Source: Vandiemenella viatica (Eukaryota > Arthropoda > Insecta > Orthoptera > Morabidae). From it: DNA of 64,000 nucleotides. The stretch is from positions 176,104,494 to 176,168,493 of the forward strand of contig JARYHS010008074.1 of assembly GCA_031002005.1 (NCBI GenBank), read 5' to 3'. Both the position numbers and the translations under genes were made by a program. The notes under the pieces are model-generated. The model worked only from the letters and a program-made list of their open reading frames with translations, had not been told where the DNA came from and made no database searches. This document shows, in pieces, positions 1 through 11,342 of the stretch; position 1 is the stretch's first letter, and each line of letters starts with the position of its first letter.

Positions 1-3000
1 CTAGCATGGTGATTGACTGATGGACTCAAAATCTCCGTTTTCTGAACGTGAATTCGTAGTTTCAGTGCTGGTAACGTTTATGTTAAATACTCTTAAACAC
101 CACGAAAAATCCTGTCAGACAAGGGTGAAAACTTTCACGTTGGGTGTCTTTTATCTTGGACGAAGGCCGTAACACTGATTGATAATCCTTCATTGCAGAC
201 AGGCAGTACCATTCAGTACTTGACCAGCATGAAGAAACACTCGAATTATGTAAACGATTCATCTGTCAGAGACTTAATCTTCAATAATTCACGTTAATCA
301 CTGCACAACTTAATAAGTAAGAACTAAATTTTTATAAATACTAGAAGCAAGCCTATACTTGAAAGAATTAATGCTGTTTCATAAGCACCAAATTCATATC
401 ATTCCCAATTTTAAAAATTCAGTTTCACCGAACACGAAGGTAAACTTTTATGAATTTCAATTTATTGTACAAAGAAATGATTTAAACCCTAGTAATTGTA
501 CATGCTACTATGAAAGCTGCTAATATATTGTATATGTGTTATACAATACTATATATACATTTCAAAGAGCTACAAGACTAATGTCGTAAAGTATTTTTTT
601 TTTAATCACAAACTTTCTATATTAAATTCATGATTTGCTCTACCTAGTTATTCACATTTTGTACATCAGCTAAATTTTTTGTTTCATTCTATCTTAACAA
701 TGTAATTCTAGTGTACTGAACTTATAGGATTCAGTTCACATATATCAATTATTTATTTAACATACTAATAAATGAGAGATTAAATTATAAATTTAAGCAC
801 TGACAACTTAATTTTCTATGAAAAATCTTCTTTCCGTCATTTAATGATGGCGTTGTCTTAGTGGCTGATATGTTGACCTAACTTTTGAGAGAGAAATTTG
901 GTTGAACTAAATTTTGAAACAAGAATTTGATTTAGACATGAAGGACTTGAATTACTTTAAAAATGATATCACTTTAAATAAACAAGATATTAAAATTCAA
1001 ACAAAAAAAGTAAAGTGAATCCTCTGTTTAATAAGTAAAATCAAAGCAATTTTAAGAAATAATTGAAACATGGCAATTAGATTTTACAGTGTAAAATGAG
1101 AATTCTACAGAATTAGAAATATATTAGCATAAACGGTTGATTTCTGAAACTATATTTATGGATCACGGCATAACTGTCAGTAGCATAAAAGCATAATGGA
1201 AAGGAGTATGAGGAGATGCAAATCCTAAACTACTAAATGATTAGCAGCATACTATCAGTGCAGTGTAACATGAAAAGTAAAACAGTACATATAGATGAGA
1301 AATAACTGAGCTTTTGATATTTAATAATGAATTATTCTGTCATTCATTATTGAGGACTGCGTGAAATATAATATCTCTTAGATAGATTTTCACCTTATCC
1401 TCCCCTTCCTTCCGCAGTCCGTGCGATAAATATTTAGGTGCAGCTTGGATTAAACAGTGAAAACTGAGGCTGGGGACATACTGTTCGTTACTCTAATTGG
1501 TTTAATGTGTTTCAAATAATGAAGCAAAGTGAAATGTGTGCCAACCTGTTATATGTTTTTTGTTAGAGCAGAGTCAACATGATATAAATGCAGGTCTGTC
1601 AGAACCACCCACTCCCGAAGCTACACTTAGTTGAACAACCTACGGCCGCGTTAGTCTAGCTCACTAAGCTCCCAGTCCTCTCAGACGTACAACGAAAAAT
1701 GTTAAATAACTTAAAGTGAGTAAGCGTGATGTTCTGCAATTGGTTAGCTTCGTACACAAGGAGAAGTGTTACCAGTTCCTAGTGTCCATGTGTCTCCGGT
1801 TGAGTGTGTTGCTTGGTCTGTTCGCTGTGTTGTGAGCGGAGCTGATGCAAAAGAAATCGTGAAAAGCGGTTTGACCTACGCATCTTAATCTTCTGAAAGA
1901 TAGAAAGGGAATCCCTAGTGCAACGTCCCCAATGTACGTTACCTTTACTACGTACGCATTTTGGAGAGGATTCAGATATAACCCCGGATTTGGGCACATA
2001 GTCTAGTGATCAGGAATTGTACGCAGCCACCGTGGCTCAAACCAATTTACTTGGTGGTGGACTCAAGTACCATCATGGAAGACAACGGGGTGGTTCAAGT
2101 AACCGGAAACAGTACCAAAGGCAGTTTGTTGATCTGCAGTCAAATTCGTGCATATTCGTAGCTAGCACTTAATGACGGATAGCCGCAATACGCTGTGTGT
2201 CTAGTGACTGTATTCAAATTAAATGACCGATCTTCAATTGTCAGAGAAGCGGGGATTGTACCTCCAAACTTAGGGAACTGTATAGTTCCCCACGCAAATT
2301 CACCATACCTCAGAAGTATGCTGAACTTTAAAAATCTCAGCAGACGAGTGTAACGTTGAAGACGACAATACCTGTTCAATACCGAGGTTCTGTTGTGGTA
2401 AAACGGATAGCCTTCGTTCTATGAGCTATGCTGGAACTACCAATAAGTCTGACGTCAGCATAAAATTAAAAGAGAATATTGGTTTATTTGCATAGCAAAT
2501 TAATAGTAAACAGCAACTTATATTAGGGTTCTTCAAAATTGACTTTCCAACATTGAAAGCCTATAGAAATTTATTTTCACTTTTTTCTGTCAATGTGCCA
2601 TTTTTTTAGCAAAACATGTCAAGTTTTACTCTGCTAGTAACACATTCAGTCACCTCTACTGCCAGCTGCACGAGAAGTTCAGGTTTGTTGTTTTTATGGG
2701 TGCATGATGCGGTCGCTGGGTGTTTTAGTTTTTTACAACAGCAACTTTAGCTACAATGATGCGAACACTTACACCTACAAAATTTTGGGGGGACTGAAAC
2801 ACGTCCATCTCAACCAAAATGTCAAAATGTTATTGTTTTCGACTCTCTTAGCAAATTTGTAGTATGTAACTCTTCTTCTTTTTTTTTTTTTTTTAAGTGT
2901 GATCACATCGAATGCTACTGTATATCAGGATTCACTTTGAAAAATTTTCTCATTCCACGGTTTGATGAAGGTGAGAAACACGTATCTCTTTAGCATCAGT

Positions 3001-3515
3001 AGAACGACACGCCATCTCATTAGAGCACAATAATCGAGTGTTTACTTGATGTCCGTTTTCCAGGTCGGTGACTGACTGTGCATAGTACCTCGCTCCACCG
3101 ACTTCCTACCTCCGGATTAACCTTTATCGGGATCAGTATTTATCTGCATATAAAACTGAAATCAGAAACGATTCTACTCTGAAATGGCTCGCGATATGTC
3201 GGCTAGAGTTTGGCTAGGAACTGATTTGAGTTAGTGGTGTCAACCGCATAGTAATCAATAATAGCATTCACATAGTGACACTATGATGAAAAGCTTGAGG
3301 TTTAGAAAATGGAGTTTTAACTTATTCTATAAGTATTCTGGATTTATTCATATACGCTTTACGTGTTACTAAGTACTTTTTGAAGCACAAGTAATAGTCG
3401 AGAATGGACTTTAAAACTGACATTTGAAAATGGAAGCTAAATTGTATATAATATAGTTTAGATTATCCAAATATCAAAAACATCAGAACGGAAAGCGTTC
3501 CACTCGGAAAATTCA
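1..3515. other. AT-rich stretch with no recognisable feature
   Basis: I see no exon, repeat family member or RNA gene here. Short open frames (for example near 1.8 kb and 2.2 kb) have no recognisable protein character. A T-run lies near 2880-2894. Confidence 0.5.
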
Positions 3516-3655
3516 TTTTTTTTTTAACTTTGGGCTTTAAATTTCGTTCACGTCGAGGTCATTAGAGGCGAGATGGGACTGAGGACAAGGAAACGGGAAG
3601 GAATTCGGTCAAGGCATTTTGAATGCTTGGCGTGATTCTGGGAGGTAAATTCAAG
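3516..3655 (-). mobile_element. SINE family A, 3' part only
   Basis: A ten-T run at 3516-3525 (the poly(A) tail of a minus-strand insertion) is followed by the family A 3' region (GAGGTCATTAGAGGCGAGAT, then GGGAAGGAATTCGG). Homology stops near 3650, before the tRNA-like head, so this is a 5'-truncated or eroded copy. Confidence 0.75.
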
Positions 3656-4064
3656 CATCGTGGTACAGCCAGTTTGAACCAGATGTGGCTGGACTGATTA
3701 AAAAAAACTCTTGGTTGTCATTCAAGACTGGGTCTACATGATGTCGATGATCTAGGCTATCAAGTATTGACGGATAAAATAAGTCATTACCAGTGCCATC
3801 TAAGACTCCTGCGAGGACGACTAAGAGCCCAGCAACGACGATGTCGAAACAGGACCATCCCAATGAGGAGGTTTCCAACGCCTGGAGACGGCTATGAAGT
3901 CGTTAGAACAGCAAGAAGAATGTGATGCTGTCCAACTGCTGACTTTTAAGCGTTTGTGTCCAAAGAATGAGAGTCTGCTCTGAAGCAAATTTACAGTATA
4001 GCTAAGTCAAATTTGAACTTGTCAAACAAAATGCAAGCTTTGTGCTATTCTATTTGCAAGACAT

Positions 4065-4079
4065 GTCCTATGCAATACA
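4065..4079 (+). repeat. Left target-site duplication of SINE A copy
   Basis: GTCCTATGCAATACA occurs here and again at 4306-4320, exactly flanking the SINE. A 15-base perfect duplication is what LINE-type target-primed insertion leaves. Confidence 0.9.
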
Positions 4080-4305
4080 TTTTTTTTTACTTAGGGCTTT
4101 ACGCCTCGTAGACGGCTAAGTTCGTTAGAGGCGGGACTGGGGAAGGAATTCGGCCATGGCCTTTTTGAAGGAAGCATCTCGACATTCACCTGGAGTGATT
4201 TGGGGAAACAATGGAAAACCCAAATGTGGATGCCCGGGCGAGGATTCGAACCCGCGTCCTCCCGAATGCGAGGCCAGAACGTTAACCGTTCACCCACCAC
4301 GTTCG
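4080..4305 (-). mobile_element. SINE family A, full-length copy with intact target-site duplication
   Basis: On the minus strand the element starts CCGAACGTGGTGGGTGAACG, a tRNA-like head with an A-box-like segment (GGGTGAACGGTTAACG) and a B box (GGTTCGAATCC). A unique body follows (GGTTTTCCATTGTTTCCCC, then CAGGTGAATG) and then a tail region ending GAGGCGTAAAGCCC before A-rich DNA. It carries no protein; the head supplies a polymerase III promoter and the poly(A) tail implies movement by a LINE's machinery. It is the best-dated copy in the window because its 15-base target duplication is perfect. Confidence 0.9.
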
Positions 4306-4320
4306 GTCCTATGCAATACA
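4306..4320 (+). repeat. Right target-site duplication of SINE A copy
   Basis: Identical to 4065-4079 (GTCCTATGCAATACA). Confidence 0.9.
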
Positions 4321-7300
4321 GTGCAGAATACAATACATATACTGTTTAAGATGCGTCACTGTTTCTTGGTTTCTTATGCCTTCTATGACACTGGTGCAAA
4401 CTTGTTCGTTAATAATCTGTTATCCGTATACCCCAGTCTCCAGTTGTTTTGGGTAATCGATGCTCTACTAATGTTAGTGGTTCGATAAATCAATGAGGCT
4501 ACAGTGGTACCATGTAATGAATAATTAGGTTTGAATAATAGTAGTAAACTGAGTCAACGATACAGGAAGAATTAAGGGCCATAGTGATGAGTATAATCAT
4601 TGATTTTCCCAGGATATCTCGTGAAATACGGTGGCAAGTGAGAGATTTAACAACAGTGTGTCCACCCTGAGACGGACTCGGCAGCTGATGAAGACGTGCT
4701 GGCCGTCTCCTTTGTGCTGCCTGCTGTGCCTGATTGATTACTAGGTGTCTGGCGTGTGTCTTAGAGGACCCGGAAGGCCGAGGCCCCACAATGGCCCGTA
4801 ATCGAGAAGGCCTAACAGCCGGAACACGGCAGTCATTTGCTGGTTGTCGCGGGGAATTGGACCGGTATTATGTTGTAATCCCTGCCGCGTCATCCAGCCT
4901 CTATATTCGGTAGCTATATGAGCTGTCAGCACGGCCAGCCTGCTCCGGAAGATAACGGCCGCGAAATAAATAAATGAGGCCTCCACCGACCCACTCAATT
5001 TCCCTTCTGACAAATTCGATGAATGCAGACACTCAGGAAAGCGAAACTATTGACGACAGTAGTGAAAGCCGAACAGAATAGGTGAAGAGAACGTTGAAGG
5101 AGCAGCTGCCTGACGGAAGTAACGTGTGGGATTCTTGGCAGTTATGTATTATCGCTGGAAAATGCAAGATCCCTATGCAGCATGTTACCATACTTTGTAG
5201 TTAGTTTTCGTAAAAGAACAATAGCGAAAGTGTAAGAAATATTATACGTTAAATGAGGTTCTAAAAAAATGACAATTGCTATCTTTATTGATTTCAACTA
5301 GACTGGGTATGATACCTACTAAACAATCTTTTTTGAAACAAATACCGAGATTGCATTATATTTAAAGAAGCTTCATGTTTGTTAATCAGTATACTGGAAA
5401 GCTCAAGTTGAAGCCAAAGAAGTTATATTAATATTAGCATGGAATCTCTTGTAGCAAATACCTTCCCACATAAACTGCCATTTCTGTAATTTAATTACCA
5501 GATAAGAGATTAGCAGTCTTATGACTTTTGTACTAGGGTGATGGTGTGACTGATAAATCCCCCCACCACGCGCCACTGCCCACTAGCTCATCGGCTAAAC
5601 AAGTCTGAACCTATTGTTTAAGTCCAGTTCATTAGCTGCCGCAAAAAATTTCGTTTCGCTGGAGCGATGAAACATTTTAAAATTTGTTTCTAAATATGTA
5701 GAACATGAATGCTTGTAGAATGTTAATTCCCGCACTATAAAAGCAAACAAAGGAAGCAATATGCACTCATGGATTTGGAAAATACAATAAACATACCTGG
5801 ATTTGGTGAGAAGTAAATTAAAAACATCTGCTTAGTGCACAGTTTTATTGATTATTTTATTTCAATAGCATCTAGATTATGCAATAAGATCTTATTATTA
5901 CTATAGTTATTAGAATTACTACCTAACGCGATAAAATTCTTTTTAGAATGATCTACTCCCAGAAGATTTTTTTAAAAAAAAGTATTCCTACAAGGGATTC
6001 TACAAGTGACCGTCAGGAAAATAGTTACCACCGTCAATGTATCATTTGAGAGACCACTTTGAACAAGCGCCGCACAGCTGCCAAAGTTCGAGCACAGTCT
6101 ACTTTCTGTCAGGAACAGCAGGAGCACTGTGCTAGTCTGCAATGATCTCCATCAGTGGTCCCTGTATTGTTGCCGAGATCGTTATCAGAGACGAGAGGTG
6201 AGTCTACGGGCATGATCCTTAGAACAGAAAGCAATCTTCGCGGTAAAAGTGGTCTGAATCACCAAGACTTAACAATTCAGTACAGGCCAAGAACGCAATC
6301 AAGAGCAAGGTCTCTTTTTATTTGGGGCATTCTGGTGATTTTGCACCTCGAATTTGTCCATAAGGATGAATGAGTGAATGTTGATTTCTACTACAATGTT
6401 TTTCGACGTCTTAAGCTGGGTTCCCACGGCGCGTCCCTCGGCACCTGTTAGGGGACGCCTCTAAACTTTGCCGCATATACTAGCAGGTACGGCGCGTCTG
6501 GACCCACCGTCAGGCGGTAGAAGATAAAAGGCGCGTCCTGCCTAACACGCACCCTAGGAACGGACCTTTAGAGAGGACGTTCATCGGAAACGACCACAGC
6601 TCTGGTCATGGAACAGCTTGATTCTCCATGACGAAAATGCAACATCTCGCAGAGCCTCGAAACACCCCAGTTACGTCACATGGCTATTTGCGACTTCCTG
6701 TTTCTGCAGAGAGCCATTTGATCTAGGATTCGGTGATAAAGACTTATGAATTAGCACTTCTTCAAAGAATGGTGAAAACTCCGTGCAACACCTCGGCTGG
6801 AACCGCGTTCCGGATTCCAGACACCGTCATAGAATCCTAGAGACCTTGGTCAAGGAGGCGGTTATTTTTTATGGAACTTTAAATCTTGGCATTGACGGTA
6901 ACGCCGACTCCTGGTAAAGCGTCCAGTAGTGCGCAAAGACAACAGGTGTTAGCAACGGGAGACTCGCACACCTGGGACTTACTGGACTCTTCGTGCCGAC
7001 CCGGTCCGTGATTGGCTGCAGTGAGAGAGCCGCCTCCAATTACGGGCCGTGAGTCGGCCTCGCCTCGTTACCACGGCACATCGGCCTCATTACAGCTCAC
7101 TCTGCATATCGGACCGAGTTGTTACCACCTGCGGGACCAGAGGTGGGGCCGCCTAAGTGGACGGATGGTCCAGAAAAATTAGTGCGAAATTATTCCTGTG
7201 GATGCTGCCCGGCGCAGTACAATCATTCTCGGCAACGCGCCGTCGGTTATCACGCACTCATCACAAATGATTACAAGGCTGCTTTTGGAAATTATTAGTC

Positions 7301-7544
7301 ACCTTTCACAGTATCCTTGTTACGCAGTTGAAGGAGCTTACTGAAAACTTGACTGTCATCTAACCAACGCGTTAACAGCCAGCTATTACCACCGTAAGTC
7401 TAGTTTACGGAAGGATGACAGGGCAGTGTGTAAGACAACGCCTTGAATGATATGTCTAATCAGATGTAATACTATTTGAAGGAGAATAAGAGAGGTATTT
7501 AAAGCAACAAGAATTCGTACCACCTTACGAGTGATTTGAAGGCG
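4321..7544. other. Non-coding stretch with two GC-richer unique-looking blocks
   Basis: No gene or known repeat seen. Two blocks stand out from the AT-rich background: about 4640-4990 and 6410-7270. They lack long simple repeats and have no second copy in the window. They may be conserved regulatory DNA or old, unrecognised transposons; the segment starting near 6416 (GCTGGGTTCCCACGGCGCG) could be a transposon end, but I found no matching inverted end. Confidence 0.35.
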
Positions 7545-8205
7545 ATATGGTTAAGTTCCTCAATGCTATGAATAAAATACTGAGGAAAGATTTTGGACTA
7601 AATATAAACAAAAGGAAAACAAAGGTGATTAACTGGAGCCGAAATGATTAGTAGCTTAAATACAAAGATGTATGCAACAGAAGAAGTAAGTGAATTCGGT
7701 TGCCTAGGAAATAAATTAACAACTGATCGCCGAAGCAGGAACGATGTTAAAAGCGGAATAGCGACAGAGAAAAGACTCCTCTTGAAAAAGAGAAATCTTC
7801 TAGTTTGAAAAATTGAATTTTTAAAACTGTGTGTGGAGCACAGCACCTTATGGTAGCAAAGCATGGTCTTTAGGAATTCCAAAAGGAAGGAAAATTGAAG
7901 CATTTGGATTGTGGTGCTATAAAAGGATGCTGAAAGTTAAGTAGACAGGTAAAGTACGAAATTATTGTATTTTGGAATCGATGGACGAGGATATAAGAGA
8001 CAGTATGGTGGGTCACATTTTAGACATACGGAAATGGTTAAATTGTTAGCTGAGTGAAAAAATAGAAGGTAAGAATACAGAGATAAGAATATATAAAGCA
8101 GATAATCGAGGGCGTTGAGATAATGAGGTTAACGCAACATAGGAAGAGAGGGAGAACGGTATCAAATGATTCGAGAGACTGATCACAGTTAAAAAAAAAA
8201 TAATT
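7545..8205 (+). pseudogene. Degenerate LINE reverse transcriptase, C-terminal part (LINE kind 2)
   Basis: Translating the plus strand across several frameshifts gives LRKDFGLNINKRKTKVINWS, then EVSEFGCLGNKLTTDRRSRN, SGIATEKRLLLKKRNLL, KIEAFGLWCYKRMLKV and SMVGHILDIRKW. The order KxKTKV, YLG-like element, RI..AK..F.KK, (I)EAF..WC.RRMLKI and GHILR is that of the region after the reverse transcriptase active site in many animal non-LTR elements. Stops and indels show it is dead. Related pieces lie at 16.5 kb and 57.2-57.4 kb. I cannot fix the clade; it is RTE-like or a near relative. Confidence 0.7.
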
Positions 8206-8569
8206 AACAGATAGATTTTACTCGACTGCCATAAAGTGAAAGCCTTGATTTATTCTAAAATTCATAAACAGGGACAAAACAAATTGAAAGAAGCAGTTCT
8301 GGAGATAGAAAAGTATTTAAACAATAGCTAGTACGTTTTCTTTATATCTTCATATTCAAAACACGTCATCAAAATTTAAAAAATAAAATAAATTTATTAA
8401 GTAATTCATCCTGTGAATCATAATTTGGGAAATAGTCGCAGATGTAGGCCTTTACACTATCATACAGTGATATAGACTGAAAAAATAATCTGCAAGATGA
8501 TATTAAATTATTCCAGAATTCCTCGTAGTTTGAAAAGTTTTGAGAAAAGGGTTGGGAACTATTAACGAT
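8206..8569. other. Short non-coding stretch, nothing recognised
   Basis: AT-rich spacer between the LINE piece and a truncated SINE A. A ten-A run lies near 8191. Confidence 0.4.
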
Positions 8570-8733
8570 AAAGAATTTTGCAATAGCCTTTTGAAGGAAG
8601 CAGCCCGGCATTTGCCTGGAGTGATTTGTGGAAAATATGTAAAACCCAAATCTGGATGCCCGGACAGGTTATTCTAACCCGCGTCCTCCCGAATGCGAGA
8701 CCGGAGCTTTACCACTCACCAACCACGCTCGGT
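8570..8733 (-). mobile_element. SINE family A, copy lacking the 3' tail region
   Basis: The minus strand reads from the head (ACCGAGCGTGGTTGGTGAGT) through a damaged B box and the body (GGCAAATGCCGGGCTGCTTC) and then loses homology near 8570. The poly(A) end is gone, so this copy has decayed or been cut by a later event. Confidence 0.8.
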
Positions 8734-9784
8734 GCTTTGAAAGGAGATAACATGGTTAAAGTGTATATTTCACTATCTTCCACCTTTCGTTTCCTCTGTT
8801 GGTGGAAAACAAAGGGCATAGCTGAAGATAATAGCCGATTAATTCGATATTGGAGAGGATTTTAGATCTTTCTCTAATCTTACAGCACACATCGTATTAT
8901 TGAATTGCACTTTAAGATGCACTCATGTATTAGAAACATTTATGTCGTGTTTCATTGTGATTAAAGAAGGTCACTTCATTTATTTGTCCAAATGACTCAG
9001 GATCCATCATGAAGCCAGATAAGACCGTAGTTTACCAAAATCTACACGTCTAGGTGTTACTAGTTCCTCTGAGAGAGAAAGGTGTTTAATGATTGCTATC
9101 TGCGATCATACTTCCATTTGCTATTGCAACTGTGTTCCCACATAAGGTTTTGAGATTCTATCATCCCGTGTCGAGGTTAGTGTGAAAGTTGCAAGATGAG
9201 ATTGGACACGAGATGTATTGTCTCAGTGACGGAGACAAGGCGATTAGGTGTGGGAGTGGCGCAGGTATCCCAGGCTGATTATGTTTTCACTGACAGCTCT
9301 GCCGAGCGTGACTCGGCGGCAGGCAGCCGACCATATTGGCTGTCCTACAGAAACACAACACTGCAGGCCGCTTGTTATCTGGGGTGGCTGGCTCCGTATT
9401 AACATTCCTGCTCGCCCATTCATAGGGCGAAGGGGAGCACCACTGCGGTTCACGGCTGCGTTGTTACATTACTCCTGAAGATTACACAATTACAACTGTA
9501 CTAGAATCTTTGAAGCAGTCAATACCTGCTTTTGTTCATTCAACTTTTTTCATGTACAAAATGTTATTGAATATTTTCTGCTGTAAATTTAAATCTAGGT
9601 TTCTTCTTTTAACAATCTTTGTTAATATTTTTCATATAATAATCAATATAAACGATGTTGAAGTCGAACTGGTGGTCTTAATGTGATAGGAGTGAAGTAG
9701 TAACTAGCCTGTCATAATCAACAATATCGTTTTTCAAAAAATGCTTTTAAGTCACACGCAAAACTGTTACCGCAGCTTATTTCA

Positions 9785-9786
<2 letters not shown>
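8734..9786. other. Non-coding stretch with a GC-richer block at about 9190-9475
   Basis: The block contains a short inverted repeat, GCCGAG then five bases then CTCGGC, near 9301-9317, and overlapping open frames on both strands that look like composition effects. No second copy is present in the window. Confidence 0.35.

Positions 9787-9816
<30 letters not shown>
9787..9816. repeat. T30 homopolymer
   Basis: Thirty T in a row, about 50 bases below the SINE A copy at 9.86 kb. It could be the tail of an older, separate insertion on the minus strand. Confidence 0.8.
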
Positions 9817-9821
<5 letters not shown>

Positions 9822-9864
9822 CTGTAAAAGTAATTTTGTACTTGGCTTTGCTTGCTGACCATAA

Positions 9865-10072
9865 TTTTTTTTTTCGACGTCGAGATCATTAGAGGCGGGA
9901 TAAGACTGGGGATAAGGAACGAGAAGGAATTCGGACATGACCTTATGAAGTCGCCTGGAGTCATTTGGGGAAACCATGGAAAACCTAACTCTGCATGCCT
10001 GGATGGGGATTCGAACCAGCGTCCTCCTAAATGCGAGGCCAGAGCATTAACCGCTCACCCAACACGATCGGT
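9865..10072 (-). mobile_element. SINE family A, near full length
   Basis: A ten-T run at 9865-9874 begins the element; the 3' region, the body (GGTTTTCCATGGTTTCCCC on the minus strand), the B box (GGTTCGAATCC) and the head ending at ACCGATCGTGTTGGG follow in order. An internal deletion removes part of the region after CATGACCTTATGAAG. Confidence 0.85.
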
Positions 10073-10163
10073 ATAAAATGGATGCAAATATCCAAACAAG
10101 TTACCTATGCTTTATAATGAGGAACTGTGAGCCCAAATCTGTATAAGCTCATCAAAAAGAATT

Positions 10164-10344
10164 GCGAGGACATGGATTCAAATCCCTGGCGAATCATCCA
10201 GATTTTGGTTTTCCAAGATATCCCGAAATTAGGTCGGGATGGAGCCACAAAATGACCATGGCCGAATTCCTTTCCGCTCCTTGCTACCTGTATCTTACGT
10301 ATTCTTGTGATCTCTACGCCATAAGCAAAAGTAATAAAAAAAAA
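10164..10344 (+). mobile_element. SINE family A, degenerate copy on the plus strand
   Basis: The copy begins at the B-box region (GGATTCAAATCCC), runs through ATCCAGATTTTGGTTTTCCA and CATGGCCGAATTCC, and ends in a short A run. The A-box end is missing and the body is diverged. It is one of only two plus-strand family A copies. Confidence 0.7.
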
Positions 10345-11299
10345 TGAGTATTCAGTTTTACGATTTGCAATGTTTTTTCATCATTGGAATGAGGTCGGCA
10401 TTTCTTTCTCGACAAACTCCGTTTTGCTAGACAAGTTTTATTTGTCAGATTTTCCAATTTTTCTCTGTGATGTAACGCCACGTAAATTTGCTTTTGTAAG
10501 GAACATGTGTGTAACTCACGTAGAGCAACGAAAAATTGTAGAAGTCTAGTTTGAAATTTACATAATATTCCTTTAAGTAATTCTAATATGTGCTTCAATT
10601 GTTATTCGAGTATTTAAGTTAGTGGAAGGGTAAAGGTAGGACTCATTTTAGTGTCACCATTCTAGAAGTTGTCCGTTTAATAGTGCTAAATACCTCTTGG
10701 AATATATTTCAATGGGCCTTAGTTCGCAGGTGATTGCTTCTCACGGTGCAGTAAGTCTCCAGTGTGTATGTCTGAAGATGTTCCGCTATGAATGCGTAAC
10801 AAAATCGCTGTGCGATCCGAGACCTACTGCATCACGATCTATACCGCTACCTGGTCTCCAGCAGACCAGTCGTTCTCCGACAGTACACGTACTGGGACAA
10901 TCGTACTTGCAACCAGTCGTTATTGTAGTAAGTGCGTTACTCAACGTTAAACGGAATCAGAGCGTAAGGTATTTTGTAGCGCTAGTACGATCTTGGTTCG
11001 TGTGAAATATTATACTGCTTTTGTGAGTTCAGGGTGTGGTAGAAGATGGCAAGGTTATATTAGTTTTGTAAAGAACTAGCATTTGCCGGCAGCATCAGCT
11101 GCGTGAATTCACATGTGGTCTGTAGTGTATAATACAGAATCTTTGTAACGTTTGATAAAGAAAAAAACTACTATTTCGTTAAGTCGTATCCGAAATATGT
11201 CCACGTTTTTTCGCAAACTGTTTTGTTGAAACTTTTCTATTATCATAGGCGGGAAAATATTAATGTACGAAATTACCAGAACATGTTTTAAACAGCAAA

Positions 11300-11342
<43 letters not shown>

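Noticed and set aside
4091..4488. Frames encoding DSNPRPPECEARTLTVHPPR-like peptides, repeated at many loci
   Set aside because: These are translations of SINE family A, not genes; the same peptides recur wherever the SINE does.
10697..11005. 102-codon plus frame as a gene
   Set aside because: No recognisable domain, no splice or promoter context; a frame of this size is expected by chance in this much sequence.
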